Of a stretch of DNA of 64,000 nt, positions 12,186-23,400 are shown one piece after another. A program made the translations under genes and the position numbers. Under the pieces are notes generated by a model. It was not told where the DNA came from. It saw only the letters and a program-made list of their open reading frames with translations, and did not search any database. How positions within the stretch are numbered: the first letter of the stretch is position 1; each line of letters begins with the position of its first letter. This DNA is from Massospora cicadina (lineage: Eukaryota > Entomophthoromycota > Entomophthoromycetes > Entomophthorales > Entomophthoraceae): the NCBI GenBank assembly GCA_022478985.1, contig JAKSZP010006728.1, positions 99,420 to 163,419 on the forward strand, in the 5' to 3' direction.

Positions 12186-13347
12186 TTATGTTTATCAGAT
12201 TTGGGTTTTGTTTTCAAATGACTTTTTGCATTGGGGTGCTACTGCAGTGCACCATTGTTGGTTGACAAAAACTCAGGGAAGGTTAGTTTAAGAGAGTTAG
12301 TTGCAATCAGTGCACAGTGAACTTGCATGAGTGAACCTAACTTTTAAGCTGATCCGGAGGCTGTGGGCCCAATTTGATTGTTGGACGAAAACTTGTTCCT
12401 CCTCAGTGTACAAAGATACAATGTTGGCCTGGGACTGGGCAGGTAGGATTATGGACGCTGCCATAGCCACCGCTTTGGTCACTGCTTTACAGGCATGTTT
12501 AACATTCTTGCACTCCTATGGGGACATAGGTTTAACCTAATATAACACTCCTGTTCACCACACAGAAAGGCGGCATTAGAGTTTAATGGTGGGCTCAAAA
12601 ATGGTATCTGGCAGCTCCCATTGCCTCTGGGAGAACTTCATGTTGAGTGGTTCCCTCTCTGGAAGGGCAGGTGTGTGCTTTATGGCCAAAAGCGTGACAA
12701 TAGGTGCATATAGGGGGTGCGGTATCCACTGTATCACAGAGCGGCTAGAGCTCTGCATGTCAACATTAACAGCGGTGCTTATAAATCTAAGTTAAGTCTT
12801 ATGATATTACCGCAGATGGGTTGATCACTGCAAAAGCTTTGTCCATGCTAAGCTCTGGCATAAGCGTTGACTTTTCATTTTAAAAGAGTGTAGTTCCCCA
12901 TAATGTTTAAGCCCCTCTGTGAGATGGCGCTCTAGGACAAGACGTTTTACCATTGTGGAAGAGAAAATCAAAAGTCTCAAATCTGGCTTGATTTGGTCCA
13001 ATGCGTATGCTTTGTTTTATCCACTCGTTGACCATCTGGGAGATCAATCACCATGCGCACTTGTGCAGCTGAATCTGCTGTTTGTGCAATTTCAAATCAG
13101 GTTAACCAACCCTTAGTTATTGAATGCGGTGTGACATACATGGCGGCCAGGAGATGTTTGTGCACATCACCACAGAACGTCTCCCATAGTGCCATTAAAA
13201 ATACAATCAAATTAAACTTAAATCCCATGCCCCACTGATGACATGGTATGAGAGTGCAGAGATTTTATGTACTGGTTGCACTTCACTGGTCATGCTAAAA
13301 TTTTTTGTGAGATGCACACCAATGTTTTTTATTTTTATCCTGGCCAC
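12186..13347 (-). pseudogene. LINE-A ORF1 remnant
   Basis: Minus-strand piece collinear with LINE-B ORF1 (about 24240-25420). The best matches are the zinc-knuckle region around 12680-12710, the segment about 13050-13330, and the ORF1/ORF2 junction near 12186. ORF1 proteins of this type bind element RNA. Short frames on both strands here are fragments or shadows. No frame is open for long. LTR-B begins at 13348, inside the ORF1 N-terminal region. Confidence 0.75.
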
Positions 13348-13617
13348 TGTGACGGTCAAGGCGCTTCCTGACCACCACATAGTCCCCAACCCCCTAAGGT
13401 GGGGATTGCAGCTAATAGTACCATGCACAATTTACATAAAAACGTAGGGCTCGAGGGCAACAACCATCAAAGTGGGGTTCTGTCAAATCAGATGCCACAA
13501 AATCAATAAAGCCTAGAGGCAAAGGCGGCAGAGGTCAACATAAATGGCGACTGGGCCAATCAGAGGCCGCCAACCCAAATTTCGAGGTCTCATGCATAGA
13601 GGTTGGCAATGGCAAAG

Positions 13618-13915
13618 AGCAGCCCAGCGAATCAGGGGCTGCCAAGCTGAATTATGCCAAAAATGGAAGCGGCATGAATCACAACATCAGGAAGCTCAGC
13701 GAATCAGGAGCTGCCATGCCAAATAACACTAAAAAAGGAAACGTCAGCATCTGGCAGCTCAATGAATCAGGAGCTGTCAAGTCAAATAACTCCAGAAAAG
13801 TAACGGCGGCATTGGGCAGCTCAACGAATCAGGAGCTGCCAAGCTGAATCCGCCGCTCATCAAAATTATTGAGAGTTCTGGTGAAGGGAAGCTCAGCAAA
13901 TCATGGGCTACCAGG
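13618..13915 (+). repeat. Dyad-containing tandem repeats in LTR-B U3
   Basis: Five degenerate units start near 13619, 13692, 13753, 13815 and 13888, spaced about 73, 62, 62 and 73 bases. Each carries a GCAGCTC arm, a GAATCA centre and a GAGCTGC arm, which can pair as a 7-8 bp stem with a loop of about 10. The same array recurs in the 3' LTR at about 19082-19380. Position upstream of the TATA box suggests a repeated protein-binding or enhancer site; that role is inferred. Confidence 0.7.
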
Positions 13916-14150
13916 CCAAATTAACCCAAAAATGGATTTTGCCTATAAGGTTGAGATGAGCTCTGATTCGTCCTTGACAAATGGAAATATATGCAAAAAA
14001 GTTTCTGTAATGCCACAGGTACTCAACGGACGGTCTAGAATGAGCCTAGATGAGAATATCAGAGACCAAGATTCTCAAAATAGGCCCACGTATAGTCCAC
14101 TGCCCACAGACTCCGCGAGGTCCAATTTCCCCAAATCCCTCATTCCCTAA

Positions 14151-14193
14151 TATAAAAGCAAACCAAGCAAAAGTGTTTAAGACAACTTCATCT
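14151..14193 (+). promoter_or_regulatory. LTR-B core promoter and likely transcript start
   Basis: TATAAAAG lies at 14151-14158. About 26-33 bases downstream is AACTTCATCT (14184-14193), whose 3' LTR copy, AACTTCGTCT at 19643-19652, is exactly complementary to the primer site. This spacing places the RNA 5' end at or just before that word, as self-priming requires. Confidence 0.6.
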
Positions 14194-14536
14194 TCTAACA
14201 TATACATTAAAAACCTATAAAATCGAAATAAAATTTTTAAATTTCAAAATCATTTATTTAAGATTTTATGGAAAATCGTGGATTTTGAGTGAATTAACAT
14301 GGACCATTCCTCAGATTTCGACAGAGCTGTCACCTCTCTGTATGCTCTCTCTGGAGGCCAAACTGCCCTCCTCAGTATGAGCATCATCCTTACAGTGTTC
14401 CAAGGATATCTAAATCGCTCAACAAGCCAATGAATGCGGGACCTCACCACAGCGGCCCTCTCTTGCCTATGGGCCCTCACATGGGCCCTCTTACCCAACT
14501 GCTTTGTGGCAATATGGAGAGACCCCGTTCATCACA

Positions 14537-14550
14537 TTAGACGAAGTTCC
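14537..14550 (+). promoter_or_regulatory. LTR-B self-primer binding site
   Basis: The bases right after the 5' LTR are TTAGACGAAGTTCC. There is no TGG as a tRNA primer would need. AGACGAAGTT (14539-14548) is the exact reverse complement of AACTTCGTCT in the 3' LTR and has one mismatch to the 5' LTR copy. Tf1/sushi elements are known to prime with their own RNA 5' end; applying that here is inference from the match. Confidence 0.65.
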
Positions 14551-14699
14551 TTCAATCTCATCTCCCTTTTATGGGATGGGATGGGGGGACCACATGGAAG
14601 AGCCCTACCTGCCTGGTATGAGCACACTACCACTCTCCTGATGGTCATCTTCTCCATTCTATTCCTGCTGAGGGAAGCTGCTCGTCTCCTCCCATCCTG

Positions 14700-15455
14700 A
14701 GGGAATTCAATCACTTATGTCCAACACATTGATGCCACGTCCAAATTTAGACAAGCATTGACCCCTGAGGAGTTGAGTGTTATGCACGGTACCTTCTCCC
14801 ACGTTATATTACAGGCCCGCCTTACAGCAGCCTCTGGGGGTACAACAGCCGCATCCCTCCAGATTGCCCAGGTGATAGCGGACCTACCGAAGAACCTGTC
14901 AATCTGGCTTACCAGCCTATTGGAGACTCAACTGGCCCTTCCCACTTCTCTGGAGGACTGCCTCCACCTCGTGGAAAGAGCTGCCACCCCAAATGACTCT
15001 CAGGATACGCCTGGTCTGCGCTCTTGGCCCTCATCCAAGGGAAAATGGCCATCAAGGAGTACGCTTGGTTGTTCCAGCCCCTATCCAAAGCCGCCAAAGT
15101 GTCTCCTTCCCAGCTTGCACGGATGTTCAGACAGAACCTTCGCCCAGACATCCTCACAGCTATGGCCGCCACCCTCCTGGGGGCAACCTTGGAAAGAGAG
15201 GTCACTGTTGCTTCCCAGGTAGAAAACCAGCTAGCCTTGGCCCAGGCCAGGGCCCCTGTGCCTAGAGTCACATTAGATTCCGCGGATGACGCGCGGAGTC
15301 AGGCCCATATCAAGCCATATGGGGCAACAGGAGCAGGGGGCCCAGGGGAGAATGCCCTCACGCCGTGCAGCTCCTGCACCCACTGCTCCCAGCAGCTCGG
15401 ATGGCCCCACTTAAAACCTTCGCCTGACCCCTGCACATATCTCTTTGCTCAATAA
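14700..15455 (+). pseudogene. LTR-B gag remnant
   Basis: Two overlapping frames carry one Gag. The frame 14758-15222 starts within MTPEELSVMHGTFSHVILQA and holds the N-terminal part. The frame 15024-15455 continues with IQGKMAIKEYAWLFQPLSKA and MFRQNLRPDI, a typical retrotransposon Gag capsid motif (x-Y-x-x-x-F...LRPDI). One frameshift near 15020 separates them. The C-terminal end is short and no intact CCHC knuckle is readable; CSSCTHC at about 15370 may be its relic. Product would assemble the particle. Confidence 0.7.
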
Positions 15456-15489
15456 AGGAAACAGTTCCTCCTACCTGTTTATCCCGTTT

Positions 15490-16680
15490 ACTTTTAGTGA
15501 AAGAAGTAATAGAAAGGGGCCAAGGTAGAGAAACTGTATGCTTTAGTAGATACCAGGGCCGAAGAAAACTACATGGACTGAGAGCTAGCCAAGAAATTGG
15601 GAGTAAAAATGCGAGAAAAGGGTACCGTGACCCTTGCGGACACCTCCAAGTCATCAGAATGCTGGGAGATTAGGCCCAAGATCACGCTCCAACAGGGAAT
15701 CCACCATTTCTGGGAAGACTTTTGTGCCATCCAGAACCTGCCCCCCCATCTTTCTGGGCATGAAATGGTGGCATAAGTACTTCCCACACTTTGATCTGGA
15801 GAAGGGCCAGGTGATGCTTCACCCCAAGGAGCAGGAGCCCTTGTCGTTAGAATTCTTTACCTCTGGCAGAAGCAGGCCTGGTGTGAACTCTGTGCACTTA
15901 GGGACGGAGAGGGAACAGATACCGGAGGAATTCAGAGACTATGAGCACCTGTTCCAGAAGAGCGTCGCCGCCCCTTGCGATCCACAGGGCCCCTTTTCAT
16001 TCTCGTTCATGTTCAAAGGGGATGCTGAGCTCCCAAAAGGAAGCCCGGTGTACCCTCTGAACCACAGAGTAAAGGAAGCCCTAGACCTATACGTGAAGGA
16101 TATGTTAGAGCGAGGGATGATAGTGCCCTCAAAGTCTCATGTGGTGTCTCCCATCTTCTTGGTCCCCAAGTCCAATGGCGAGCTCCGCCCCTGTGTGGAC
16201 TACCGCCGCCTAAACGCCATAACAGAAACGGACCCCTACCCCATCCTGCTGATGGCGAGCATCTCACAGATGATCGCTGGGAGTCAGGTGTTCTCTAAGT
16301 TAGACCTGGTCGACGCTTTCAACCAAGTGCCAGTTGTACCAGAACACCAACAGTACACGGCATTCAAGTGCCACCTAGGGGTATATGAATACAAGGTTAT
16401 GCCGTTTGGACTCAAGAACGCCCCTGCCATTTTCCAAAGGACCATTGACCATGCCCTGGGCGACTTGATCGGGAGATACTGCGTCGCATACATGGATGAC
16501 ATCTTGGTGTTCTCCAAGTCTCGCGAGATGCACACAGAGGACGTCAAGAGGGTCCTCAGTGCACTGGACAAGGCCAACCTGCATCTAAAGCCCTCCAAAT
16601 GCGAGTTTTGCAAGGGTTCAGTGTCTTTCCTAGGAAACGTTGTATTTGAAAAGGGGACAGCCATCTGCCCAGAAAGAGCT
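15490..16680 (+). pseudogene. LTR-B protease and reverse transcriptase
   Basis: The protease relic at 15540-15650 reads VDTRAEENYMD: the catalytic DTG has become DTR. From 15634 a frame of 484 codons is open and includes the full RT: RGMIVPSKSHVVSPIFLVPK, RPCVDYRRLNAIT, FSKLDLVDAFNQV, GLKNAPAIFQRTID and the intact catalytic VAYMDDILVFSKS near 16495. It ends its correct reading at about 16675, where a one-base change shifts the frame; the remainder of that ORF is out of frame. The RT would copy element RNA to DNA. Confidence 0.9.
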
Positions 16681-17400
16681 GATGGCAGTGAAGGAATGGG
16701 CAGCGCCAATGGACAAGACAAGTGTGCGCAGTTTCTTAGGAGTGGTGAATTTCCTGAGGAGATTCACCAAGGACCTCTCAGAAACAGCTGTCTCACTTAC
16801 CCAGTTGACCGGGCATGTCCCTTTCAAATGGGGGGAAGAAGAGAGGGCGTTCCAGGCCATCAAGGAGGCCCTCCTCACTGCGCCAGTCCTAGTACACACA
16901 GACGCGGATCGCCCATTCATTGTAGAGACAGATGCGTCGAATTTCGCCATTGGGGCGGTCCTACTGCAAACAGGGGAGGATGGTCTGGACCACCCAGTAT
17001 GCTACTTCAGCAGGAAGATGCTGCCAGCAGAAACCAATTACCCTGTCTATTACAAGGAACTCCTGGCGATTTTCACGGCACTGAATGAGTGGCAGCATCA
17101 TCTGCTGTACGCGCGCCATCCGTTCACAATCTGAACTGACCACAGGGCCTTGGAGTTCCACAAGAGCCCCCATAGGATGAACCAACAACAAGCCCGCTGG
17201 CACCTGGAGCTATCTCAGTATGATTTCAAGATAGAATATAAGCCTGGGGAGAGCAACCTACTCCCAGACCTACTCAGCTAGGACCTGAAAATGACTTTCG
17301 CAAAGGAGGAGCTGGATGAGTTCAACACAGCCACAATGCTCCCTCCCCAGCTGTTTGCATCGATACAGGAGGAATGCGCTGACCTAAAATAGAGAATATG
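16640..17400 (+). pseudogene. LTR-B connection domain and RNase H
   Basis: Continues the polyprotein in a second frame from about 16676. LMAVKEWAAP and SVRSFLGVVNFLRRF form the connection domain. RNase H follows with VETDASNFAIGAVLLQ (first Asp), YKELLAI (Glu) and, after a TGA in place of a tryptophan codon at 17132-17134, TDHRALEF. It ends near LLPDLLS, again followed by a stop. RNase H would remove RNA from the hybrid. Confidence 0.88.
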
Positions 17401-18811
17401 GACAGTCCAACGATGCACCAAATTTAGAAACGGTCAGGAGAGAGCTAGAGGGAGGGGACCCCATCAAAGGCTACAAGAATTTCAGGAAGGAGGAGGCCTC
17501 ATCCTGCACCACAACTGCCTATGGGTCCCAACGCTCAAGCTTCAAACCGAGGTAATGGAGCTATGCCATGACCACCCCCTGGCGGGACACCCAGGGGTGG
17601 GAAAAATGATCGAGCTAATATGCTAAAACTACTCCTGGCTGGGCCTAGCAGGAAACGGTGAGAGGGTATACCGCGTGCTGCCTTACCTGCGCCCAATCAA
17701 AGCCATCCCAAAACAAACCCGCAGAAAAGCTCAAGCTACTGCAGATTGCCCAAATGCTGTGGACCTCCCTGAGCATGGATTTTATCACCAGGCTCCCTAA
17801 ATCAGAGGGCTATGATGCAGTCATGGTGGTGTTGGACTGACTAACAAAGTATGATGAGTTCTTCTCCTGCACCTCTAAAGGTCACGGCGAAGGACATGGC
17901 TGAAATCTTCATGAGGGAGGTCTTTGCTTGACACGGACTCCCAGACGGGATCATCTCAGACAGGGGCCCGCAGTTCATCTCCAGGTTTTGGGATCACCTC
18001 CTGGAAAATTTTAAAATTAAACCTTGCCGTTCCTCCGCCTACCACCCCCAGTTGGATGGCCAGATGGAGAGGGTCAACCAGAACCTGGAACAGTACCTAC
18101 GGTGCTACCTCACCATGTGACATGATCAATGGATCAAGTGGCTGATGATTGCACAGTTTGCATACAACAACCTGGTGCATTCATCAACTGGGATGTCACC
18201 CTTTTTCGCGAACCACAGGTATCACCCTCAGACAATGGAGGGACATGCAGGGGAACAAAACCTGCAGCGGACAAGTTAGTGGCCAGAAAAAAAGAAAATT
18301 TTGAGATTTTGAGAGCCAACCTGGAGAAGGCGATGGAGGCTCAGAAGAGGAAGGCGGATGCGAATTGCTCAGAGGCTCTACCCCTCAAAGATGGTGACTA
18401 CATATTATTAAATGCAAAACAATACACATCCCTGGGAAAGTGTAGGAAGTTCAGACTGGTCAACCTTGGACCCTACAAGGTCATCTAACAGGTGAATGAG
18501 GTGGTGTACAAATTAGAATTCCTGGAAGGTTCGCGTGCACACCCAATTTACATGTTTTGCAGCTCCAGAAGTACGAAGGACCCATACCAGCAAAGCCAGA
18601 TCCAGTCCACTTGGACAACCCAGGGGAGGCAGAATATGAGGTGGAGGAGATTCTAGACACCAAGATCACTCACAAAAAGCGATGGTACTTGGTTAAATGG
18701 GTAGGCTACCCAATAGAAGAACCCCTCCTAGCAAACTGCCACCAATGGTGTCAACTGTCCCTGGAAGGTGGAGGAATACTGGGGGCGTAGGGGGCTCTCC
18801 TCTGAGGGGTG
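17400..18811 (+). pseudogene. LTR-B integrase with chromodomain
   Basis: The zinc-binding region reads HDHPLAGHPGVGKM (about 17569) and CLTCAQSK (about 17685). The core keeps all three acidic residues: LSMDFITRLPKSEG, IISDRGPQF, and HPQLDGQMERVNQNLEQYL. Stops interrupt it at places where CGA arginine codons are expected, for example after VMVVLD and before HGLPDGI. The C-terminal part (18140-18540) is followed by a chromodomain at about 18630-18780 (YEVEEILDTKITHKKRWYLV, then KWVGYPIEE), ending in EEYWGRRG in another frame. The chromodomain would steer integration to modified chromatin; that role is known in chromoviruses and inferred here. Confidence 0.87.
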
Positions 18812-18812
18812 A

Positions 18813-19996
18813 TGTGACAGTCAAGGCGCTGCCTAACCACCACATAGCCCCAACCCCCCTAAGGCGGGGATTGCAGCTAATAGTACCATGCACAATTTAC
18901 ATAAAAACGTAGGGCTCGAGGGCAACAACCATCAAAGTGGGGTTCTGTCAAATCAGATGCCACAAAATCAATAAAGCCTAGAGGCAAAGGCGGCAGAGGT
19001 CAACATAAATGGCGACTGGGCCAATCAGAGGCCGCCAACCCAAATTTCGAGGTCTCATGCATAGAGGTTGGCAATGGCAAAGAGCAGCCCAGCGAATCAG
19101 GGGCTGCCAAGCTGAATTATGCCAAAAATGGAAGCGGCATGAATCATGGCATTGGGCAGCTCAGCGAATCAGGAGCTGCCAAGCCAAATAACATAAAAGA
19201 GGAAATGTCAGCATCTGGAAGCTTGACAAATCAGGAGCTGCCAAGCCAAATAACTCCAGAAAAGGTAACAATGGCATCGGGCAGCTCAATGAATCAGGAG
19301 CTGCCAAGCTGAATCCGCCGCTCATCAAAATTATTGAGAGTTCTGGTGAAGGGAAGCTCAGCAAATCATGGGCTACCAGGCCAAATTATCCCAAAAATGG
19401 GAATTTTGGTGATAAGGTTGAGATGAGCTCTATTCATCCTTAACAAATAGAATATATGTGAAAAAGTTTCTGTAATGCCACGGGTACTCAACGGATGGTC
19501 TAGAATGGGCCTAGATGAGGATTCAGAGACTGAGATTCTCAAGATAGGCCCACGGATAGTCCACCGCCCGCGGACTCCACGGGGTCCAATTTCCCCATAC
19601 CCCCTCCCTAATAAAAGCAAACCAAGCAAAAGTGTTTAAGACAACTTCGTCTTCTAATATATACAATAAAAACCTATAAAATCTAAAAATAAAATTTTGA
19701 AATTTTAAAATCATTTATTTGAGATTTTAAGGAAAATCGTGGATTTTAATGAATCATCATGGGCCATTCCTCAGATTTTGACAGAGCTGTCGCATCTCTG
19801 TATGCTCTCTCTTGAGGCCAAACTGCCCTCCTCAGTGTGAGCATCATCCTTACAGTGTTCCAAGGATATTTAAATCGCTCAGCAAGCCAACAAATGTGGG
19901 ACCTCACCACAGCGGCTCTCTCTTGGCTATGGGCTTTCACATGGGCCCTCTTGCCCAACTGCTTTGTGGCAATGTGGAGAGACCTTGTTCATCACA
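18813..19996 (+). repeat. LTR-B 3' long terminal repeat
   Basis: 1184 bp copy of the 5' LTR, TGTGACAGTC to CATCACA, preceded by the purine-rich GAGGGGTGA. The GCCAC target copy and then LINE-A sequence follow. Confidence 0.93.
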
Positions 19997-20180
19997 GCCA
20001 CCAGTGTCACCGGGGCGTTTCTAACTTTTATGGTGCAAAAACCAACCTTTTGCTTCTCACCACGCTCGCCCAACCCTTTATCAGGAATTGGGTGCACACT
20101 CATCTCCATGTGTGGATTATCAAACTTACTAGTCTTGAATCAAATTGGTTGCCAATAGTGATTTTAACGGGAAAGAAAAG
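19997..20180 (-). pseudogene. LINE-A 5' end (ORF1 start and leader)
   Basis: Aligns with 25440-25654 of LINE-B: shared CCGGGGCGTTT, ATTATCAAACT and the terminal GAAAGAAAAG. It is the most upstream piece of LINE-A, left on the far side of LTR-B. Confidence 0.75.
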
Positions 20181-20368
20181 TTTCAATTAAAAAGGATTTA
20201 ATACACAAAAACTTTAACTTATCAAAAATAGAGATACAGTCTCATAGTAAATCTGAAAAGTGATATATTTATGCCTTTTATACTGTGGCTTGAGTTCTAA
20301 TTTCTATCAATATATCTTAATTGCTTCATTTTAAAAAAGCTATGTAAGATTACCTTTCATTTTCTCAC
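20181..20368. other. AT-rich spacer between LINE-A and LINE-B
   Basis: About 190 AT-rich bases with no reading frame or repeat I can assign. It should include the target-site copy of LINE-A, which cannot be tested because the other end is outside the window. Confidence 0.5.
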
Positions 20369-20386
20369 TAATAATTTAAATTATAT
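20369..20386 (+). repeat. LINE-B target-site duplication, left copy
   Basis: TAATAATTTAAATTATAT here is repeated exactly at 25655-25672. Eighteen bases is typical of target-primed reverse transcription, and it fixes both ends of LINE-B. Confidence 0.88.
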
Positions 20387-20449
20387 TATAAATTTATTAT
20401 GGGGAAGACCGACCATGGGACGGACACTTCCAAATATGACTCAGACGAG

Positions 20450-23400
20450 ACAAAACTTAGTACCAGGGAGGCACCCCAGAGAAGCGATGCTATCTCTTGT
20501 TGCCAGCGGGAACACCACTTCTGGGGAGGGGGAGGGAACGTGTGTAGGGGTCGTAGCCACTATTGAGCACGTGTGGAGGAAGGGGTCTGATTTGATGAAC
20601 CAGACTGGGAATCAGGAGGAGACCAGCTGTCGGTGATGCAGTGGGAGATATCCAAACATCCACACTTGAAAGTGGTCCACCAAATGAGACCGGAATCTGT
20701 GGACAGCTTCAGGGAGGGTGGGGATGGAGCCAGCGATGGCATCCAAGACAATAATGTGGATAGTCCACATGGCGATTTCAACCACCAGAGCACGGAGGGA
20801 GGGTGGAAGGGAGGAGGCCATTGATAGAGCAAACATATCTCTTGACAGACTGAAGGGATGCGTTTGATCCTGGCTCAGCAGACGTTGGACTTCGCGCCAT
20901 ATCACTTTAGAGGTGGGGCACTTCTCCAGGCGGTGGAACAGCGTTCCATACTGGCCACACATGACACAGGATGAGTGTAAAGCGTTAGAGCGCTCAGCTG
21001 TACGATACACCTGCCTCAGGCAGCGCCACACATGGGAGCGGACTTGAGGCTGCAACAGAGAGGATGGTGTGTGTATTTCCAGATAGTCTTTTGGGTCTCA
21101 GTGGAATAAGGGATGTCCATCATGTCCAGGTAGTCCACCCTGGATAAGACTTGGGGTCAAATGGGGATCACGCCATCATGGATGGGTAGCCCCTGTACCT
21201 CTTGTGTGAACTGAGGAGAGGGGGCCTCTTCAGGTTGTATGTCCACTAATACGAATTCTCCACTCTGCACTTCGCATGGAGAGTAGGATTCGTTTGTAGT
21301 GGGTTTTAGTCCCGTGAGGACTTGTGACCAATATGTGTGATTCGAGGTATTTCATCAGGGAGTGGGGGTTTGATGGATTGTTGAGGCCCAAGGCTCGGGA
21401 GAAGTTGGAGCGGGCTGCGCGGGACCAGTGTTGGGATGGGGAGTGTAGGAGCAGTGACGGCCGCGATCCAGGTGCCCAGGATCTTGGCGGCATGGGCTTT
21501 GAAGTCAAGCAGGCCCATACCACCATGATGATGAGGCCCAAACATGACCTCTAGTCGTACTGGTGGAGGGCGGCCTGACCAAAGCCATCCTTGCAGCAAA
21601 GCATACAGGGTTTTGAAGAAGCTTGGGGAGAAGGGGATGGCGTGGGCTCTGAACCAGACTTTGGATAGGAGCATAGAGTTGGCAAGAACAACCCTGCCAG
21701 TGAGGGTAGTAGGGTGGGCTCTGAGAGAGGTAATTCACTTTGTCACGTTGTCCAGTATACGGCACTCCATTACTGCTGACGCGTATCCGCCTGCCTCCAT
21801 CCACACACCCAGATGGCGTACCGGTCCTATAGTAGGACGTGGCACAAAGGGGAGCACCAGTGGAGCGGTGTGTGTTGAGTTAGTAAGGCGTGGACGTGGG
21901 CGAGCAGATGGGCCGGGTTGAGAACTACTTGCTGGGGCCCAGCAGTTCTGAAACTGACCAAGGAGGATGATTTCAGTTTTGGAGGCGTTCATTGCCGCGT
22001 TGCTTACCCAGGAATATTCCTGGATGAGGGCTTCAAGCGCGCGTGCATCTTTGTTATTAGACACCCCCACCACGCAATCATCTGCAAATGCCATCATCTT
22101 GACTGGGGTTTGGCCTGGCACATGGACCCCAGTGAGGTGGGCATTCACATTTCGCAGTAGTGGGTCAAGGCTGAAGTTGTATAAGAGTGGGCTGGGGGGG
22201 TCCCCTTGTCGCAGGCCCCTTTGAGGGCGGACTACTTCCGTTAAGAAGCCTGGGCCGCGCACTGCCATTGTTGCAGATTCCGTGAGCAGCATCACCCAGT
22301 TAATGAAGTGGGGGTAGGCGGAATTGATGGAGGCAGGCCCTAAGGTATTCCCACTTTACTCTATCATAGGCCTTTTGTTGGTCCAAGAATACAAGTGCCC
22401 CAGAGGCTGTGGACTGACACACATTAGCCACAGAGTGCACGTTATCCCAAATTGACCTTCTGGGGATGAAACCAAATTGTTCTGGGGAGATGGTGGCAGA
22501 TGCTACAGTCCCTAAACGGTCAGCCAAGATTTTGGTTAAACTTTTGGTGTCTGTGTTTGTTAGAGAAATGGGGCGCCAGTTGGCTAAGTCAAGCCTATCC
22601 CCTTTCTTGAAGAGTGTGACAGTAAAGGCCTCATGTCCTCCTGGTAGGAGGCGCATTTCCAACAGGCTTTTGGTTGAGTGAGGCTAGCAGCAATGGGGAT
22701 ATATATTTAAAATATTTTTGTAGAACTCATATGGAATGCCATCTGGGCCTGGGCATTTTCAGTTTGGCGCACCGCGAATGGCTGTCCATAACTCATTTGG
22801 AGTAATTAAAATCATTATTTCTGGGTATCAGAAAAATGGTGCAGATATGAGCTTGGTTGAGAAATTCTGCCATTTTGGCTGGCTGAATTGGTTCAGCTCA
22901 GTATAACTCATAGTAATATCTTTGTGTTTCAATTGCCACTTTGGCTGGTGTGTCCACAATGGAATTATCCGATCTTTGCACCTGTGTGCAGGCCACGCTC
23001 TGGCGTGGTGCAAAAAAATTTTTGAAGAAGTACGCGGTGCACTTGTCACCTTTAGAGATTTTTGTGGCCCTGTATTGGACACAAACCCGATGTTTGTGTT
23101 GCCTTTTGAGTGCGTTGAGGTGGGCGGCTGCCTCTGCCCACTTCCAGCCCCATGCAGGGCTATATCCTGTGGCTGGAATGTTGGACTCCAAGTGGGCCAA
23201 TTCCGCCAGTGCATGCAATATAACCACCGATGTTGCTCGTGAGCATCTGGAGGAGAGATAGCAATAGTGGCGGATGGTGTCTTCCTTGAAAGTTGCCCAT
23301 GTGGAAATAGGGTCTGCACAAAATGGTGCAACAAACGATTTCGCCAAAGTTGCCTCTTCCACCCACATGGAAAATCCTGGCGACGTGAGCTCGGGGGGCA

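Larger units (their letters stand above)
13348..14536 (+). repeat. LTR-B 5' long terminal repeat
   Basis: 1189 bp, TGTGACGGTC to CATCACA, matching 18813-19996 closely. It contains U3 tandem repeats, a TATA box and the predicted transcript start. Confidence 0.93.
13348..19996 (+). mobile_element. LTR-B, chromovirus-type Ty3/gypsy retrotransposon
   Basis: About 6.65 kb. LTRs 13348-14536 and 18813-19996 start TGTGA and end TCACA, a 5-bp inverted terminal match. The flanks carry a perfect 5-bp target duplication, GCCAC (13343-13347 and 19997-20001). It encodes Gag, protease, RT with intact YMDD, RNase H, integrase and a C-terminal chromodomain. Its primer site is complementary to its own LTR rather than to a tRNA end, as known for the Tf1/sushi group. 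It is among the best preserved LTR elements here, broken by a few frameshifts and stops. It is inserted in LINE-A ORF1. Confidence 0.95.
1..20180 (-). mobile_element. LINE-A, non-LTR retrotransposon split by LTR-A and LTR-B
   Basis: Three separated pieces (1-2611, 12186-13347, 19997-20180) align in order and orientation with one continuous element at 20387-25654 (LINE-B). Together they form one decayed LINE running right to left. Its 3' end lies beyond base 1. Its 5' end at about 20180 matches the 5' end of LINE-B: both finish in the same GAAAGAAAAG on the plus strand. The two gaps are exactly filled by LTR retrotransposons, which shows the insertion order. Seen: collinear similarity and matching ends. 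Inferred: one ancestral insertion. Confidence 0.9.

Noticed and set aside
13618..13915. CRISPR-like array
   Set aside because: The units are degenerate, four to five in number, inside an LTR of a eukaryotic element, and the intervening sequences are themselves repeated.
15634..17088. Treating the whole 484-codon frame as one protein
   Set aside because: Residues after about 16675 are out of frame; true RNase H sequence continues in the neighbouring frame.
21324..21554. Plus-strand frames in the LINE-B region
   Set aside because: All are opposite the RT and zinc-finger coding strand.
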